The notes below the pieces were generated by a model. It made no database searches, was not told the DNA's origin, and saw only the letters and a program-made list of their open reading frames with translations. This document shows, piece by piece, positions 19,471-26,547 of a stretch of 64,000 nt of DNA; the first letter of the stretch is position 1; each line of letters begins with the position of its first letter. The position numbers were made by a program, and so were the translations under genes. The stretch covers positions 434,001 through 498,000 of the forward strand of contig JBAZTH010000001.1 of NCBI GenBank assembly GCA_041661965.1, written 5' to 3'. The stretch is from Candidatus Margulisiibacteriota bacterium (GTDB taxonomy: Bacteria > Margulisbacteria > WOR-1 > O2-12-FULL-45-9 > XYB2-FULL-48-7).

Positions 19471-19500
19471 TTTAACCGCGCAATTAATTGCGCGGTTAAA
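19471..19500. terminator. Perfect 30-bp palindrome between convergent acp and hisG
   Basis: Perfect inverted repeat with half TTTAACCGCGCAATT, containing the same 26-bp core as 13031-13056. It lies exactly between two convergent genes, so a bidirectional terminator is likely. Confidence 0.8.
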
Positions 19501-19517
19501 TAATCTGGATTAAAGTT

Positions 19518-20393
19518 TTAATAGATGACTTTATTCAGCGGATACTCGACGATCCCTTTGGCCCCGGCTTTTTTCAGCTTCGGTATCAAATCCCGCATCA
19601 CGCTTTCGTCCAAAATGGTGTCGAGATCGACCCAGTCGGGATCGGAAAGCTCGGAAACCGTCGGAGTCTGCAGGGCCGGGAGGATCGCTAAGATCGTGCG
19701 GAGCCGGCTCTTGATCACGTTCATCTTCAGGCCGACCTTGCTGTCCGCGGTCAACGCTCCTTTGAGGAGCATAATGATATTCTCCAGCTTTTCTTTCTTC
19801 CAGGGATCGTCCATGCTCGGCTGGTTGGCGATCACGACCGTGTTTGATTCCAAAACGGTGTCGATGATCTTGAGGTGGTTCGCTTTCAGCGATGAACCGG
19901 TCTCGGTCAATTCAATGATGGCGTCGGCCAGGACCGGCGGCTTGGCTTCGGTCGCTCCCCAGGAGAATTCAACGTCGGCGGTGACTTTGTTGTCTTTAAG
20001 ATATTTTTTGGTGACATTGACCAGTTCGGTCGCGATCCGTTTTCCCTTGAGATCTTTCACGGTTTTGATCTTGCTGTTTTCCGGCACCGCCAGGACCCAG
20101 CGGACCTTACGCAGGCCTTGTTTGGCGTAGACCAGATCGGCGACTTTTTTGACCTTAGCGCCGGATTCCATGACCCAATCAATTCCTGTTAATCCGGCAT
20201 CAAGGACCTGGTCTTCAACATAACGGGCCATTTCCTGCGCCCGGATCAGCATTATTTCGAGTTCGTCATCATCAACGGCAGGGTAGTAAGAACGGGAAGT
20301 TCCTTTGATCTGCCAACCGGCCTTTTTAAAAAGTTCGAAAGTTGATTCTTGAAGGCTCCCTTTTGGTAATCCCAATTTTAGCTTATTTGCCAT
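19518..20393 (-). CDS. hisG: ATP phosphoribosyltransferase (long form)
   Basis: First enzyme of histidine synthesis: joins ATP and PRPP. Seen: N-terminal KLGLPKGSLQESTFELFKKAGW, the periplasmic-binding-protein-like core with DAGLTGIDWV, the PRPP-loop region ELTETGSSLKANHLKIIDTVLES in two parts, and the C-terminal regulatory (HisG_C) domain to the end. 291 residues fits the long, HisZ-independent form. The ORF stays open upstream, but the family N-terminus begins at the ATG at 20393, preceded by AGAGG eight bases away; the upstream extension is rejected. No other his gene is nearby. Confidence 0.93.
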   Translation of the reverse strand: MANKLKLGLPKGSLQESTFELFKKAGWQIKGTSRSYYPAVDDDELEIMLIRAQEMARYVEDQVLDAGLTGIDWVMESGAKVKKVADLVYAKQGLRKVRWVLAVPENSKIKTVKDLKGKRIATELVNVTKKYLKDNKVTADVEFSWGATEAKPPVLADAIIELTETGSSLKANHLKIIDTVLESNTVVIANQPSMDDPWKKEKLENIIMLLKGALTADSKVGLKMNVIKSRLRTILAILPALQTPTVSELSDPDWVDLDTILDESVMRDLIPKLKKAGAKGIVEYPLNKVIY

Positions 20394-20414
20394 GAAAAAC
20401 ACCTCTTTGCGCAA

Positions 20415-20507
20415 ATTGTAGCATGGCTTATGCGTTGGTGTAAATACACTATTAATAGGTGATTTACTTTTAACCGGAAGCTGGGTAGAATATCCTTGAT
20501 CGATCAA
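20415..20507. promoter_or_regulatory. Divergent hisG / ferritin-like promoters with dyads
   Basis: Minus (hisG): TTTACA at 20444-20439, TACAAT at 20420-20415, spacer 18. Plus (ferritin-like gene): TTTACT at 20463-20468, TAGAAT at 20486-20491, spacer 17. A GTGTA-AA-TACAC dyad (20438-20449) overlaps the hisG -35. The perfect palindrome TTGATCGATCAA (20496-20507) covers the expected start of ferritin transcription and could be an operator. Confidence 0.6.
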
Positions 20508-20523
20508 AGGAGGCTGAATAAGA

Positions 20524-20964
20524 ATGGGTATTAAAGAAGAATTGGTCCAGATGTTGAATAAGGCGCTTGAGTTGGAACATGCCGCGAGGATCCAGTACCT
20601 GGCCCACGCCGAAACGATCAAGGGTGAAACGAGCGAAAAGATCATTGAACGGCTCAAAGAGATTGCCGGCGACGAAGAAAAACATGAAGGGAAATTCCGG
20701 AATTTGATCGGCAATTACCTGAACGGCGAGCCGGTCATGAGCTTGGCCCCGACCCATCGGGCGGAGGGGAATAAGGCGATTTTTGAGGTGAATCTTAAAG
20801 GCGAGAAAGAGGCGATAGATTTTTATAAACAGATCTACCAAAAAGTAACCGATAACAAAAAAGATCTTCAGTATGAATACGAAACCCTGGAACATGAAAT
20901 CCGCCACGTGATCGTCGATGAACAGGAGCATGTCGCGGAGCTTTCCCAATTATTAGGTAAATAG
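20524..20964 (+). CDS. Ferritin-like diiron-domain protein
   Basis: 146 residues predicted to form a four-helix bundle. Likely metal ligands: E18 in LELEHAARIQYLAHAE, the ExxH pair in DEEKHEGKF (about 51-57), a Glu in GEKEAIDFY (about 93), and the second ExxH in DEQEHVAEL (about 134-142). It fits bacterioferritin/rubrerythrin-type proteins in iron storage or peroxide defence but lacks a C-terminal rubredoxin domain. Shine-Dalgarno AAAGGAGG lies 10 bases before the ATG. Its own promoter faces hisG. Confidence 0.8.
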   Translation: MGIKEELVQMLNKALELEHAARIQYLAHAETIKGETSEKIIERLKEIAGDEEKHEGKFRNLIGNYLNGEPVMSLAPTHRAEGNKAIFEVNLKGEKEAIDFYKQIYQKVTDNKKDLQYEYETLEHEIRHVIVDEQEHVAELSQLLGK

Positions 20965-20999
20965 CTGAAATTTTCCGCCGGGCCCGCTGATAATTGACC

Positions 21000-22205
21000 A
21001 TGAAAGCCGGTCAAATATCGCGGGTCCCTCCCGGCGGTGGGGGACGAGAGTTTAATTCCTTCCGTCTGAAATGGCGAGGGAACGTTGACCGTTGGAATAT
21101 TTTTGTTGACCCGCGGGATTTGCCATTGCGCGTTATTACCTCGGCCCTGACCGAGATTGTAAACCGCGACGGTGGCCGGGCTTTTCTGCTCCCCTCGCTG
21201 ACTAAAGCTTCCGGTTTACAAGTTACCCCAGAGAGAATCGGCGAACTTTCCGCTTCTTTTTTTCAGGAGGGTGGGGATTCCGGGATCTTCAAGCTCGAAG
21301 CCAAGATCGTTCTTCCCGGCCAGGGGGAGAAGACCGTCGCTTTCTGCCTCAATGTCGCTAGGAATCCCGAATTGAACGATCTGCACGCGGAAATATTCCG
21401 TAATTTACAGCGTCTGCGAAAGATCGATCCCGCTTATGTTGTTGAACCATTCTGCCTCGATCTGGCGACCGCCAGGGATGGGGAGCGTGAAATTAAGGTG
21501 GCGGTTTTTTCAACCGAATGGCTGACCGGCTATACCGAAGTCAACATGTTTAACCTGGCGGAATCGATCGACGGCGGAGTGGCGCTTGACGGACTGGAAG
21601 CGGTTGGAATGAGGCAGCTACGCTTTAACCAGCCTTCCCGGTCGGGCTATTACGATGGCGTGATCAAAGACCATTTTTTGGAAGAGGCGATCGCGGTGGA
21701 AATGGTCAGGATCTTGACCGCTTATTTCAAGCCGGAAACGATGGAAATGATCGTTGATTACGGCATTAATTCCGGTGATTTTGTTTGTCGGCTGGAATCG
21801 GACGGGAGTTTTTCGCTCAAGCTGGTAACTTGCCGGGATATTTTGCGGCATGATGATTTTCCGAGCGCGCCGACGGCTGTTCGGGCTTTCCCCCTGCTGG
21901 AAGAGCTGTTCCGTCACCGCGAGAACAGTGTTCATCACCAGAGCCGGCTTGATTTAGCCGATCTTATGAAATATTCCATTTACACTTTTAACCCCAGCGA
22001 AGTTTGCGAAGGGGTGGTCAAAGCGCTGGTTGCCAAATATGGGGCCAAGGCAGGTCGCCGGGAAGCGCTGGAATGGCTTGGTACTTATTTTCTGATTGAT
22101 AAACAACTGCAGCAGGAGCACCCTTTTGCGGACAAAGATCGGTTTTTTAGGCAGATGGTGATTCGCCAGGAGCTGGGAGAGTTTTTGCTGGAGTTGGCCG
22201 AATAA
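21000..22205 (+). CDS. Conserved-looking protein of unknown function
   Basis: About 401 residues, soluble, no signal peptide. I do not recognise the family. The middle part (AEIFRNLQRLRKIDPAYVVEP then VAVFSTEWLTGYTEVNMF) loosely recalls the hinge region of aminoglycoside-phosphotransferase/kinase-like folds, and IVDYGINSGDFVCRLE might sit in a catalytic-loop position, but no HGD or DFD motif is clear, so this is only a hint. The start is ATG at 21000 (a TTG at 20994 is possible); there is no Shine-Dalgarno, and a GATAAT lies just upstream. Base composition matches the neighbours. Confidence 0.5.
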   Translation: MKAGQISRVPPGGGGREFNSFRLKWRGNVDRWNIFVDPRDLPLRVITSALTEIVNRDGGRAFLLPSLTKASGLQVTPERIGELSASFFQEGGDSGIFKLEAKIVLPGQGEKTVAFCLNVARNPELNDLHAEIFRNLQRLRKIDPAYVVEPFCLDLATARDGEREIKVAVFSTEWLTGYTEVNMFNLAESIDGGVALDGLEAVGMRQLRFNQPSRSGYYDGVIKDHFLEEAIAVEMVRILTAYFKPETMEMIVDYGINSGDFVCRLESDGSFSLKLVTCRDILRHDDFPSAPTAVRAFPLLEELFRHRENSVHHQSRLDLADLMKYSIYTFNPSEVCEGVVKALVAKYGAKAGRREALEWLGTYFLIDKQLQQEHPFADKDRFFRQMVIRQELGEFLLELAE

Positions 22206-22250
22206 GCCGCTTCCCGATCAAATGGAAATGTCGTATAATGAATTTGTTGT

Positions 22251-22310
22251 GGCCCCATTGTCTAACGGTTAGGACGCCCCGGCACAGCCGGGGAGGCTGG
22301 GGTTCGATCA
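22251..22310 (+). pseudogene. Truncated tRNA-Glu copy (5' 60 bases)
   Basis: The first 32 bases (acceptor 5' strand and D arm) are identical to the intact tRNA-Glu at 22591. The anticodon arm is replaced by a GC-rich hairpin (CCCCG/CGGGG, no U33), and the copy ends in the T loop at GGTTCGAT, right before the ATG of the GIY-YIG gene. The 3' T-stem and acceptor strand are missing, so it cannot be functional. The upstream TCGTATAAT promoter (TATAAT 22234-22239) and GTTGT are also shared with the intact gene. Confidence 0.85.
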
Positions 22311-22580
22311 ATGAAATACTTTGTTTATATCCTCCAAAGTCAAAAAGATCAAAAATATTATATAGGGCAGACCTCCGATTTAAACAGGCGGATATTTGAA
22401 CACAATCGCGGAAAAGTGTTTTCGACGCGAAATAGAATTCCATTTGAACTAATTTATTCAGAAGAATGCGCGACTAAAATCGAAGCGATTCGTAAAGAGA
22501 AACACTTTAAAAGCTATAAAAAGACCAAAGACTTGCTTAAACATTTGCTTCCAGAATCCTCTAGAATATCGTATAATTAA
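22311..22580 (+). CDS. Stand-alone GIY-YIG endonuclease in a tRNA-Glu locus
   Basis: 89-residue single-domain GIY-YIG nuclease (UPF0213/URI-like size). The fold signature is visible: YFVYILQSQ, YYIGQTSDLNRRIFEHN with the catalytic Arg, and the later Glu region KIEAIRKEKHFKSYKK. GIY-YIG enzymes make single- or double-strand cuts and include homing endonucleases. The gene starts immediately after a truncated tRNA-Glu copy and ends 10 bases before the intact tRNA-Glu; its last codons run through the tRNA promoter. Direct counting gives 33% GC (89 of 270), clearly below the neighbours, suggesting transfer. Confidence 0.88.
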   Translation: MKYFVYILQSQKDQKYYIGQTSDLNRRIFEHNRGKVFSTRNRIPFELIYSEECATKIEAIRKEKHFKSYKKTKDLLKHLLPESSRISYN

Positions 22581-22590
22581 TAAGTGTTGT

Positions 22591-22665
22591 GGCCCCATTG
22601 TCTAACGGTTAGGACGCGGCCCTCTCAAGGCCGAGGCGGGGGTTCGATTCCCCCTGGGGCTACCA
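22591..22665 (+). tRNA. tRNA-Glu (CTC)
   Basis: Full cloverleaf: acceptor GGCCCCA/TGGGGCT (G1-U72 wobble, discriminator A), D arm GTC..GAC, anticodon stem CGGCC/GGCCG with loop CTCTCAA (anticodon CTC), T stem GGGGG/CCCCC with loop TTCGATT, and encoded CCA at 22663-22665. TATAAT at 22572-22577 lies inside the 3' end of the GIY-YIG gene. Confidence 0.93.
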
Positions 22666-22702
22666 ACTTTCCTTATCTCATCTTTTAACGAAGGATCTCC
22701 AG

Positions 22703-24292
22703 ATGAATGACCGCGTAAAAAAAGAAGCCGCGCGTCGGCGCACTTTCGCGATAATTTCGCATCCGGATGCCGGCAAAACTACTTTGACCGAAAAGCTTTT
22801 GCTCTACGGCGGCGCGATCAATCTTGCCGGCTCGGTGACGGCCAAAAAGAAACAGCGGGAGACCTCTTCCGACTGGATGGAGCTGGAAAAGAAACGGGGC
22901 ATTTCCATCTCTTCGACCGTTTTGCAGTTTGATTATGAAAACTTCCGCTTAAATTTGCTCGACACCCCCGGCCATAAGGACTTTTCGGAAGATACTTACC
23001 GCGTTTTAATGGCGGTTGACGCGGTCATCATGGTGATTGATGCCGGGAAAGGGATCGAAAGCCAGACCCGCAAGCTCTTTGAGATCTGCCGCAAGCGCGG
23101 TATCCCTATTTTTACTTTTATGAACAAACTGGACCGGCCGGCCAAGTCGCCGCTGGAACTGATCGATCAATTGGAAAAAGTCCTTAAACTCCACGCTTTT
23201 CCGGTCAATTGGCCGTTGGGGAACGGCGTTGATTTCAAAGGGGTTTATGACCGGCTGAAAAAAGAAGTCTGTCTCTTCGAACGCCTGCCGGGTGGAACCT
23301 ATCGGGCGCCGGTCTCCATCCATGACCTCGCCGATCCCCTGGTAAAAAATATTTTGCCCGAACAAACGTATCGGGAAATTGTTGAAGAGCTGGAGATGCT
23401 CGACGTCGCTCAAGGGGGCTTGGACCTTGAGGCGGTCCTCCGGGGAGAAACGACCCCCGTCTTCTTCGGCAGCGCCGCCAATAATTTCGGGGTGGAGCTG
23501 CTGCTGCGTGGTTTTTTGCGGTATTCCGCCGAACCGACCCCCAGAAAAGCCCGGCAGGGAGTTGTCCCCCTGGACGATCCCTCTTTTTCCGCTTTTGTCT
23601 TTAAGGTCCAGACGAACATGAATCCCCAGCACCGCGATCGCGTGGTCTTTGCCCGGGTCTGTTCGGGGGAGTTCACCCGCGACATGAAGGCTTACCACGG
23701 GCGGTCAGGCAAAGAGATCGTCCTCTCTGATTCGTACAACCTTTTTGGCCGTGACCGGGAGGTCGTCGACGTCGCTTATCCTGGCGATATCATCGGTTTT
23801 GTCACCAAATTGGAGTTTCGCATCGGGGACACGATCAGCGTCGACCCCAAAATAATTTATGACGAGATCCCCCGGTTCGCGCCGGAATGCTTTGCCTATT
23901 TCCACAACTCCGTTTCTTCGGACTATAAGCGCTTTCGCAAAGGGTTGGACCATTTGCTGGCGGAAGATATTGTCCAATCATTCAACGTTCATGGCTCGCT
24001 GGAGAACACGCCGCTTCTGGGAGCGGTCGGCCCGCTGCAATTCGAAGTTTTGCAGTATCGGCTTAAAGACGAGTATAAAGCCGAGCCGAGGTTGGAAATG
24101 ATGCCGTGGACCCTTTTAAAGTGGATCAAGTCAGCCCTGGGGTCAGAGGAGATAGTAAAGCTTTTACCGCGGGGGGCGGCGTTGGCGATTGACGATCAAA
24201 ATCGCCGGGTCCTTTTGTTTTTAACCGAATGGTCTTACGCTTATTTCGCGGAAAATAATCCCGCGGTCGAGTTTTTTAATACGCCGGTATAA
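22703..24292 (+). CDS. prfC: Peptide chain release factor 3
   Basis: GTPase that recycles RF1/RF2 from the ribosome. G1 is ISHPDAGKTTLTEKLL (about residues 18-33), switch and G3 are RGISISSTVLQF and DTPGHKDFSEDTYR (typical of RF3), and G4 is MNKLDRP. Domain 2/3 of the RF3 type follow (FKVQTNMNPQHRDRVVFARVCSGEF in two pieces). 529 residues is full length. ATG at 22703 after an AAGGA. It stands alone after tRNA-Glu. Confidence 0.96.
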   Translation: MNDRVKKEAARRRTFAIISHPDAGKTTLTEKLLLYGGAINLAGSVTAKKKQRETSSDWMELEKKRGISISSTVLQFDYENFRLNLLDTPGHKDFSEDTYRVLMAVDAVIMVIDAGKGIESQTRKLFEICRKRGIPIFTFMNKLDRPAKSPLELIDQLEKVLKLHAFPVNWPLGNGVDFKGVYDRLKKEVCLFERLPGGTYRAPVSIHDLADPLVKNILPEQTYREIVEELEMLDVAQGGLDLEAVLRGETTPVFFGSAANNFGVELLLRGFLRYSAEPTPRKARQGVVPLDDPSFSAFVFKVQTNMNPQHRDRVVFARVCSGEFTRDMKAYHGRSGKEIVLSDSYNLFGRDREVVDVAYPGDIIGFVTKLEFRIGDTISVDPKIIYDEIPRFAPECFAYFHNSVSSDYKRFRKGLDHLLAEDIVQSFNVHGSLENTPLLGAVGPLQFEVLQYRLKDEYKAEPRLEMMPWTLLKWIKSALGSEEIVKLLPRGAALAIDDQNRRVLLFLTEWSYAYFAENNPAVEFFNTPV

Positions 24293-24303
24293 TTGATCTG
24301 CAG

Positions 24304-24468
24304 ATGAAGCAACCAGGAAGTAGCGGCATTAGCAATAAAGAGGATTTGATCGAGTTTGATTCAATGATAAATTTAAAACCTTCCCTTGGTAATCGGACTC
24401 GAAGTATTGCTGACCCGGTTATCAGAGAGCAGCTCGCCCAAATTGTCAGGGAGCTGATCGAGCTATGA
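24304..24468 (+). CDS. Small hypothetical protein coupled to the next gene
   Basis: A 54-residue ORF beginning MKQPGSSGISNKEDLIEFDS. Its TGA overlaps the ATG of the next gene (ATGA at 24465-24468), good evidence that it is translated. The C-terminal third (ADPVIREQLAQIVRELIEL) is predicted helical. Family unknown; it could act with its 109-residue partner. Confidence 0.5.
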   Translation: MKQPGSSGISNKEDLIEFDSMINLKPSLGNRTRSIADPVIREQLAQIVRELIEL

Positions 24469-24794
24469 CCAAACACAAAGAATTAGCGGCCGGACGCTGG
24501 AACGAACTCTCTTTTGTGGAGCAAATGGCCAATGTGGGGAGTGAAGTTGAAAGGACCATCAGCTGGCGAAAGAGAAATAAGCTTGAATCCGCCCGGTCAG
24601 CTTTTGAACGGGCCTTGGAGCTGTTAGATTTGACCATTGCCGATATTAAGAATGCCTCGCGCCTCAAGGAGCTAGCGCGTGCCAGAGAAGCCCTGGCCGA
24701 TTATTTTGTTTTTGATAATGTTTATTGTTCTTCGGACGAGAGCTGGCAGAAATATTTTTTAGCCTTTAATTATGCCGCCCGCCTAAATGCCTAG
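24465..24794 (+). CDS. Conserved helical protein of unknown function
   Basis: 109 residues, all-helical and cytoplasmic. It has a pattern I recognise from many uncultured bacteria: LAAGRWNELSFVEQMANVGSEVERTI, then AFERALELLDLTIADIK, then LARAREALADYF and a YCSSDESWQKYFLAFNYAAR tail. No function is established for the family to my knowledge. It overlaps the 54-residue gene by four bases and is followed by a small membrane protein. Confidence 0.7.
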   Translation: MTKHKELAAGRWNELSFVEQMANVGSEVERTISWRKRNKLESARSAFERALELLDLTIADIKNASRLKELARAREALADYFVFDNVYCSSDESWQKYFLAFNYAARLNA

Positions 24795-24803
24795 GAGGCC
24801 AAA

Positions 24804-24974
24804 ATGATCGGAAAATTAATTCTTTTGTGTGTATTGATCGTTAGTTGCGTTTTTACCTGGAGCTCGATTTCTGCCGCGGTGTCTAAAAAGATGGCGCTCG
24901 GCTGGTCGTTAATTCCTATTACCGTTACTCTTATTCTTGGGATAGGGTTGCTTTTGGTCCATTTAGGGATTTAG
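24804..24974 (+). CDS. Small two-TM membrane protein
   Basis: A 56-residue ORF with two hydrophobic segments (about residues 3-25 and 35-55) split by a short basic loop (SKKM). A strong AGGAGG at 24793-24798, five bases before the ATG, makes translation likely. It follows the helical protein by nine bases, completing a three-gene unit of tiny proteins. Function unknown. Confidence 0.6.
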   Translation: MIGKLILLCVLIVSCVFTWSSISAAVSKKMALGWSLIPITVTLILGIGLLLVHLGI

Positions 24975-25012
24975 CCAGCGAAAAGCGTGCCCATATAGGA
25001 ATTTGTATGAAA

Positions 25013-25047
25013 CAGGAAACCGCGGCGATATTGCCGCAGGTTTCCTG
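25013..25047. repeat. Hairpin repeat type A, inverted copy
   Basis: Inverted repeat CAGGAAACC...GGTTTCCTG around a GCGGCGATATTGCCGC core. Over 31 bases it is the exact reverse complement of the copy at 25843-25873, so the two copies flank the Crp/Fnr gene in opposite orientation. Confidence 0.75.
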
Positions 25048-25100
25048 GTAGGAGGGAGAGGGTGCCTCACGCTTTAGTGTGTGGCTACTACGAGATACGA

Positions 25101-25123
25101 GGAACCGAGAATTCTCAGGTTCC
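25101..25123. repeat. Hairpin repeat, short type-B variant
   Basis: GGAACC-G-AGAATTCTC-A-GGTTCC: the same layout as type B (GGAAGCC-G-AGA...TCTC-A-GGCTTCC) with a shorter centre. It lies 53 bases after a type-A hairpin. The rest of 24975-25192 shows no gene. Confidence 0.5.
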
Positions 25124-25192
25124 GAGTGGATGTCGCGGACGATTCGGTTGATCAACGGCCTCAATGGCGACTTTTTGTTTGTTCTTTTTCAT

Positions 25193-25816
25193 CTAAACGA
25201 TCTCTTCTTTCATCTTGGCGCAGTTTTTGATCACGATCTCTTTCCCCTGGACCTCGATCAGCCCCTCATCTTCCAAAGCTTTAAAGTTGCGCGATAAGGT
25301 TTCGCTGATCGTGCCGAGTTGCTTGGCCAAATCGGTCTTGCTGGTCGTTAAGTTGATCCGGCAGCGCCCGTCCCGGGGACATTGACCGGCTAAATAGTGC
25401 AACAGCCGCTGGCGAATGCTCTTGAGGCCGATAGTTTCCAACCGCTGATTGAGAACAACGCATTTTTGCGCCAATACCCGGAGGAAAAAGAGGGCGACCT
25501 TGGGAGAGCTTTCGATCGCTTTCAGGATCTTCTCTTTGGAAAAATAAAGAGCGGCGCTCTCTTTGACCGCCTGGGCAAAAACGGGATAGGCGGGCTGGGT
25601 GAAAATGATCGCTTCCCCGATAAAACCGTCCGGGCCGACCCGGGCGATCTCTACTTCCTGCCCATCGTCATCCATCTTGTAGATTCGCGCTTCACCGGAG
25701 AGGAGATAGTAAAATCCCCGGGCTTCATCGCCCGCTTCGAAAAAAGTTTCATCTTTGGCGAATTGACGTTCGATCCCCAGTGCCAGGATTTCTTTGTCCA
25801 TGAGAACAGTATACAT
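25193..25816 (-). CDS. Crp/Fnr-family transcription regulator
   Basis: 207 residues: an N-terminal cyclic-nucleotide-binding-type beta roll (about 10-125; FFEAGDEARGFYYLLSGEARIYKMDDDGQEVEI) and a C-terminal winged helix (about 145-205; TDLAKQLGTISETLSRNFKALEDEGLIEV is the recognition region). The ligand is not evident, and the cysteine pattern of Fnr Fe-S sensors is absent. Two starts are possible: ATG at 25816 (with TATAAT at 25830-25825, eight bases away) or ATG at 25801. Neither has a Shine-Dalgarno. Hairpin repeats lie on both sides. Confidence 0.87.
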   Translation of the reverse strand: MYTVLMDKEILALGIERQFAKDETFFEAGDEARGFYYLLSGEARIYKMDDDGQEVEIARVGPDGFIGEAIIFTQPAYPVFAQAVKESAALYFSKEKILKAIESSPKVALFFLRVLAQKCVVLNQRLETIGLKSIRQRLLHYLAGQCPRDGRCRINLTTSKTDLAKQLGTISETLSRNFKALEDEGLIEVQGKEIVIKNCAKMKEEIV

Positions 25817-25839
25817 AAAACGAGATTATAAAGGCAAAC

Positions 25840-25876
25840 GATGGAAACCTGCGGCAATATCGCCGCGGTTTCCATC
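25840..25876. repeat. Hairpin repeat type A
   Basis: GATGGAAACC...GGTTTCCATC around TGCGGCAATATCGCCGC. It lies upstream of both the Crp/Fnr gene (minus) and the LEA14 gene (plus) and is followed 18 bases later by a type-B hairpin. Confidence 0.75.
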
Positions 25877-25894
25877 AACCACTCAACCAAGGTC

Positions 25895-25935
25895 ATTTTG
25901 GAAGCCGAGACGATATTGTCTCAGGCTTCCAAAAT
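25895..25935. repeat. Hairpin repeat type B
   Basis: ATTTTGGAAGCC-G-AGAC-GATATT-GTCT-C-A-GGCTTCCAAAAT, a long imperfect palindrome. The pair A then B recurs at 35929-36038. It ends four bases before the -35 box of the LEA14 gene. Confidence 0.75.
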
Positions 25936-25938
25936 AAA

Positions 25939-25967
25939 TTTACACTGGCACAATTCTCTGCTATCAT
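25939..25967 (+). promoter_or_regulatory. Promoter of the LEA14 lipoprotein gene
   Basis: TTTACA at 25939-25944 and TATCAT at 25962-25967, spacer 17. The ATG at 25975 is seven bases after the -10 box and has no Shine-Dalgarno: predicted leaderless. Confidence 0.65.
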
Positions 25968-25974
25968 ATCCCCC

Positions 25975-26451
25975 ATGACTAAAAGAGTTCTTTCCTTACT
26001 ATTATTAGTGACCGGGCTCTTCCTCGTGGCTGGGTGCGTCAATTTCGAAGGGCCGAAAGCGGTCTACCGCGATTACGCCATCAGCCGGATCACCGCCGAG
26101 GGGATAGAGGTCAATTTCCTCTTCGATGTCACCAATCCTAACCCGATCGACCTGACGGTAAATCAGTATGCCTACAAAGTCACGATCAACGGTAAAGCCT
26201 TGCTCGATGAGAACCGACCCGGCTTTACGATGACCGCTAACCAGAAAAAAGAGCTCGCCATCCCGGTTCTGGTCCGCTACGACGCCGTTTTCGGTTCCCT
26301 GCTATCGGTTATCCAGCGGGTTGCCGCCGGCAACCGCGACGTCGATTACCAGATCGACGGCTCCATCTCCGCCAGCTCCTTTGGTATCGCCGTTTCTTCG
26401 CCGCTTAGCTCGTCCGGCAAGTTTAAACTCCCCGAAAACATCAAGTTCTAA
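25975..26451 (+). CDS. LEA14/WHy-domain lipoprotein
   Basis: 158 residues. The signal peptide ends in a lipobox LVAGC (Cys21), so the mature protein is probably lipid-anchored. The rest is a LEA type 2/WHy domain with the typical VNFLFDVTNPNPIDLTVNQYAYKVTINGK split over about residues 43-72. WHy proteins are linked to desiccation or stress protection in other organisms; the role here is unknown. Confidence 0.82.
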   Translation: MTKRVLSLLLLVTGLFLVAGCVNFEGPKAVYRDYAISRITAEGIEVNFLFDVTNPNPIDLTVNQYAYKVTINGKALLDENRPGFTMTANQKKELAIPVLVRYDAVFGSLLSVIQRVAAGNRDVDYQIDGSISASSFGIAVSSPLSSSGKFKLPENIKF

Positions 26452-26471
26452 AAACCCGTTTTTAAAAATCC

Positions 26472-26519
26472 TTGACAGATAATAGTTAGTATGATAAACT
26501 ATTTATCAGGTTAACTATT
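26472..26519 (+). promoter_or_regulatory. Promoter and likely MarR operator of the efflux operon
   Basis: TTGACA at 26472-26477; the best spaced -10 is TAAACT at 26495-26500 (spacer 17). A dyad AATAGTT-N9-AACTATT (26481-26503) sits on the core promoter, and AACTATT repeats at 26513-26519. This placement fits autorepression by the MarR protein encoded next. Confidence 0.55.
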
Positions 26520-26547
26520 CTGACGTGTTGGATTAAGGAGCATAACC

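Noticed and set aside
20394..20714. N-terminal extension of hisG (107 extra residues)
   Set aside because: The HisG family start and a Shine-Dalgarno fit the ATG at 20393; the extension covers both divergent promoters and the start of the ferritin-like gene.
22251..22310. Functional second tRNA-Glu
   Set aside because: The copy lacks the 3' T stem and acceptor strand and its anticodon loop has no U33.
25013..25876. Insertion sequence formed by the inverted hairpins around the Crp/Fnr gene
   Set aside because: There is no transposase between them and no target-site duplication; the enclosed gene is an ordinary regulator.
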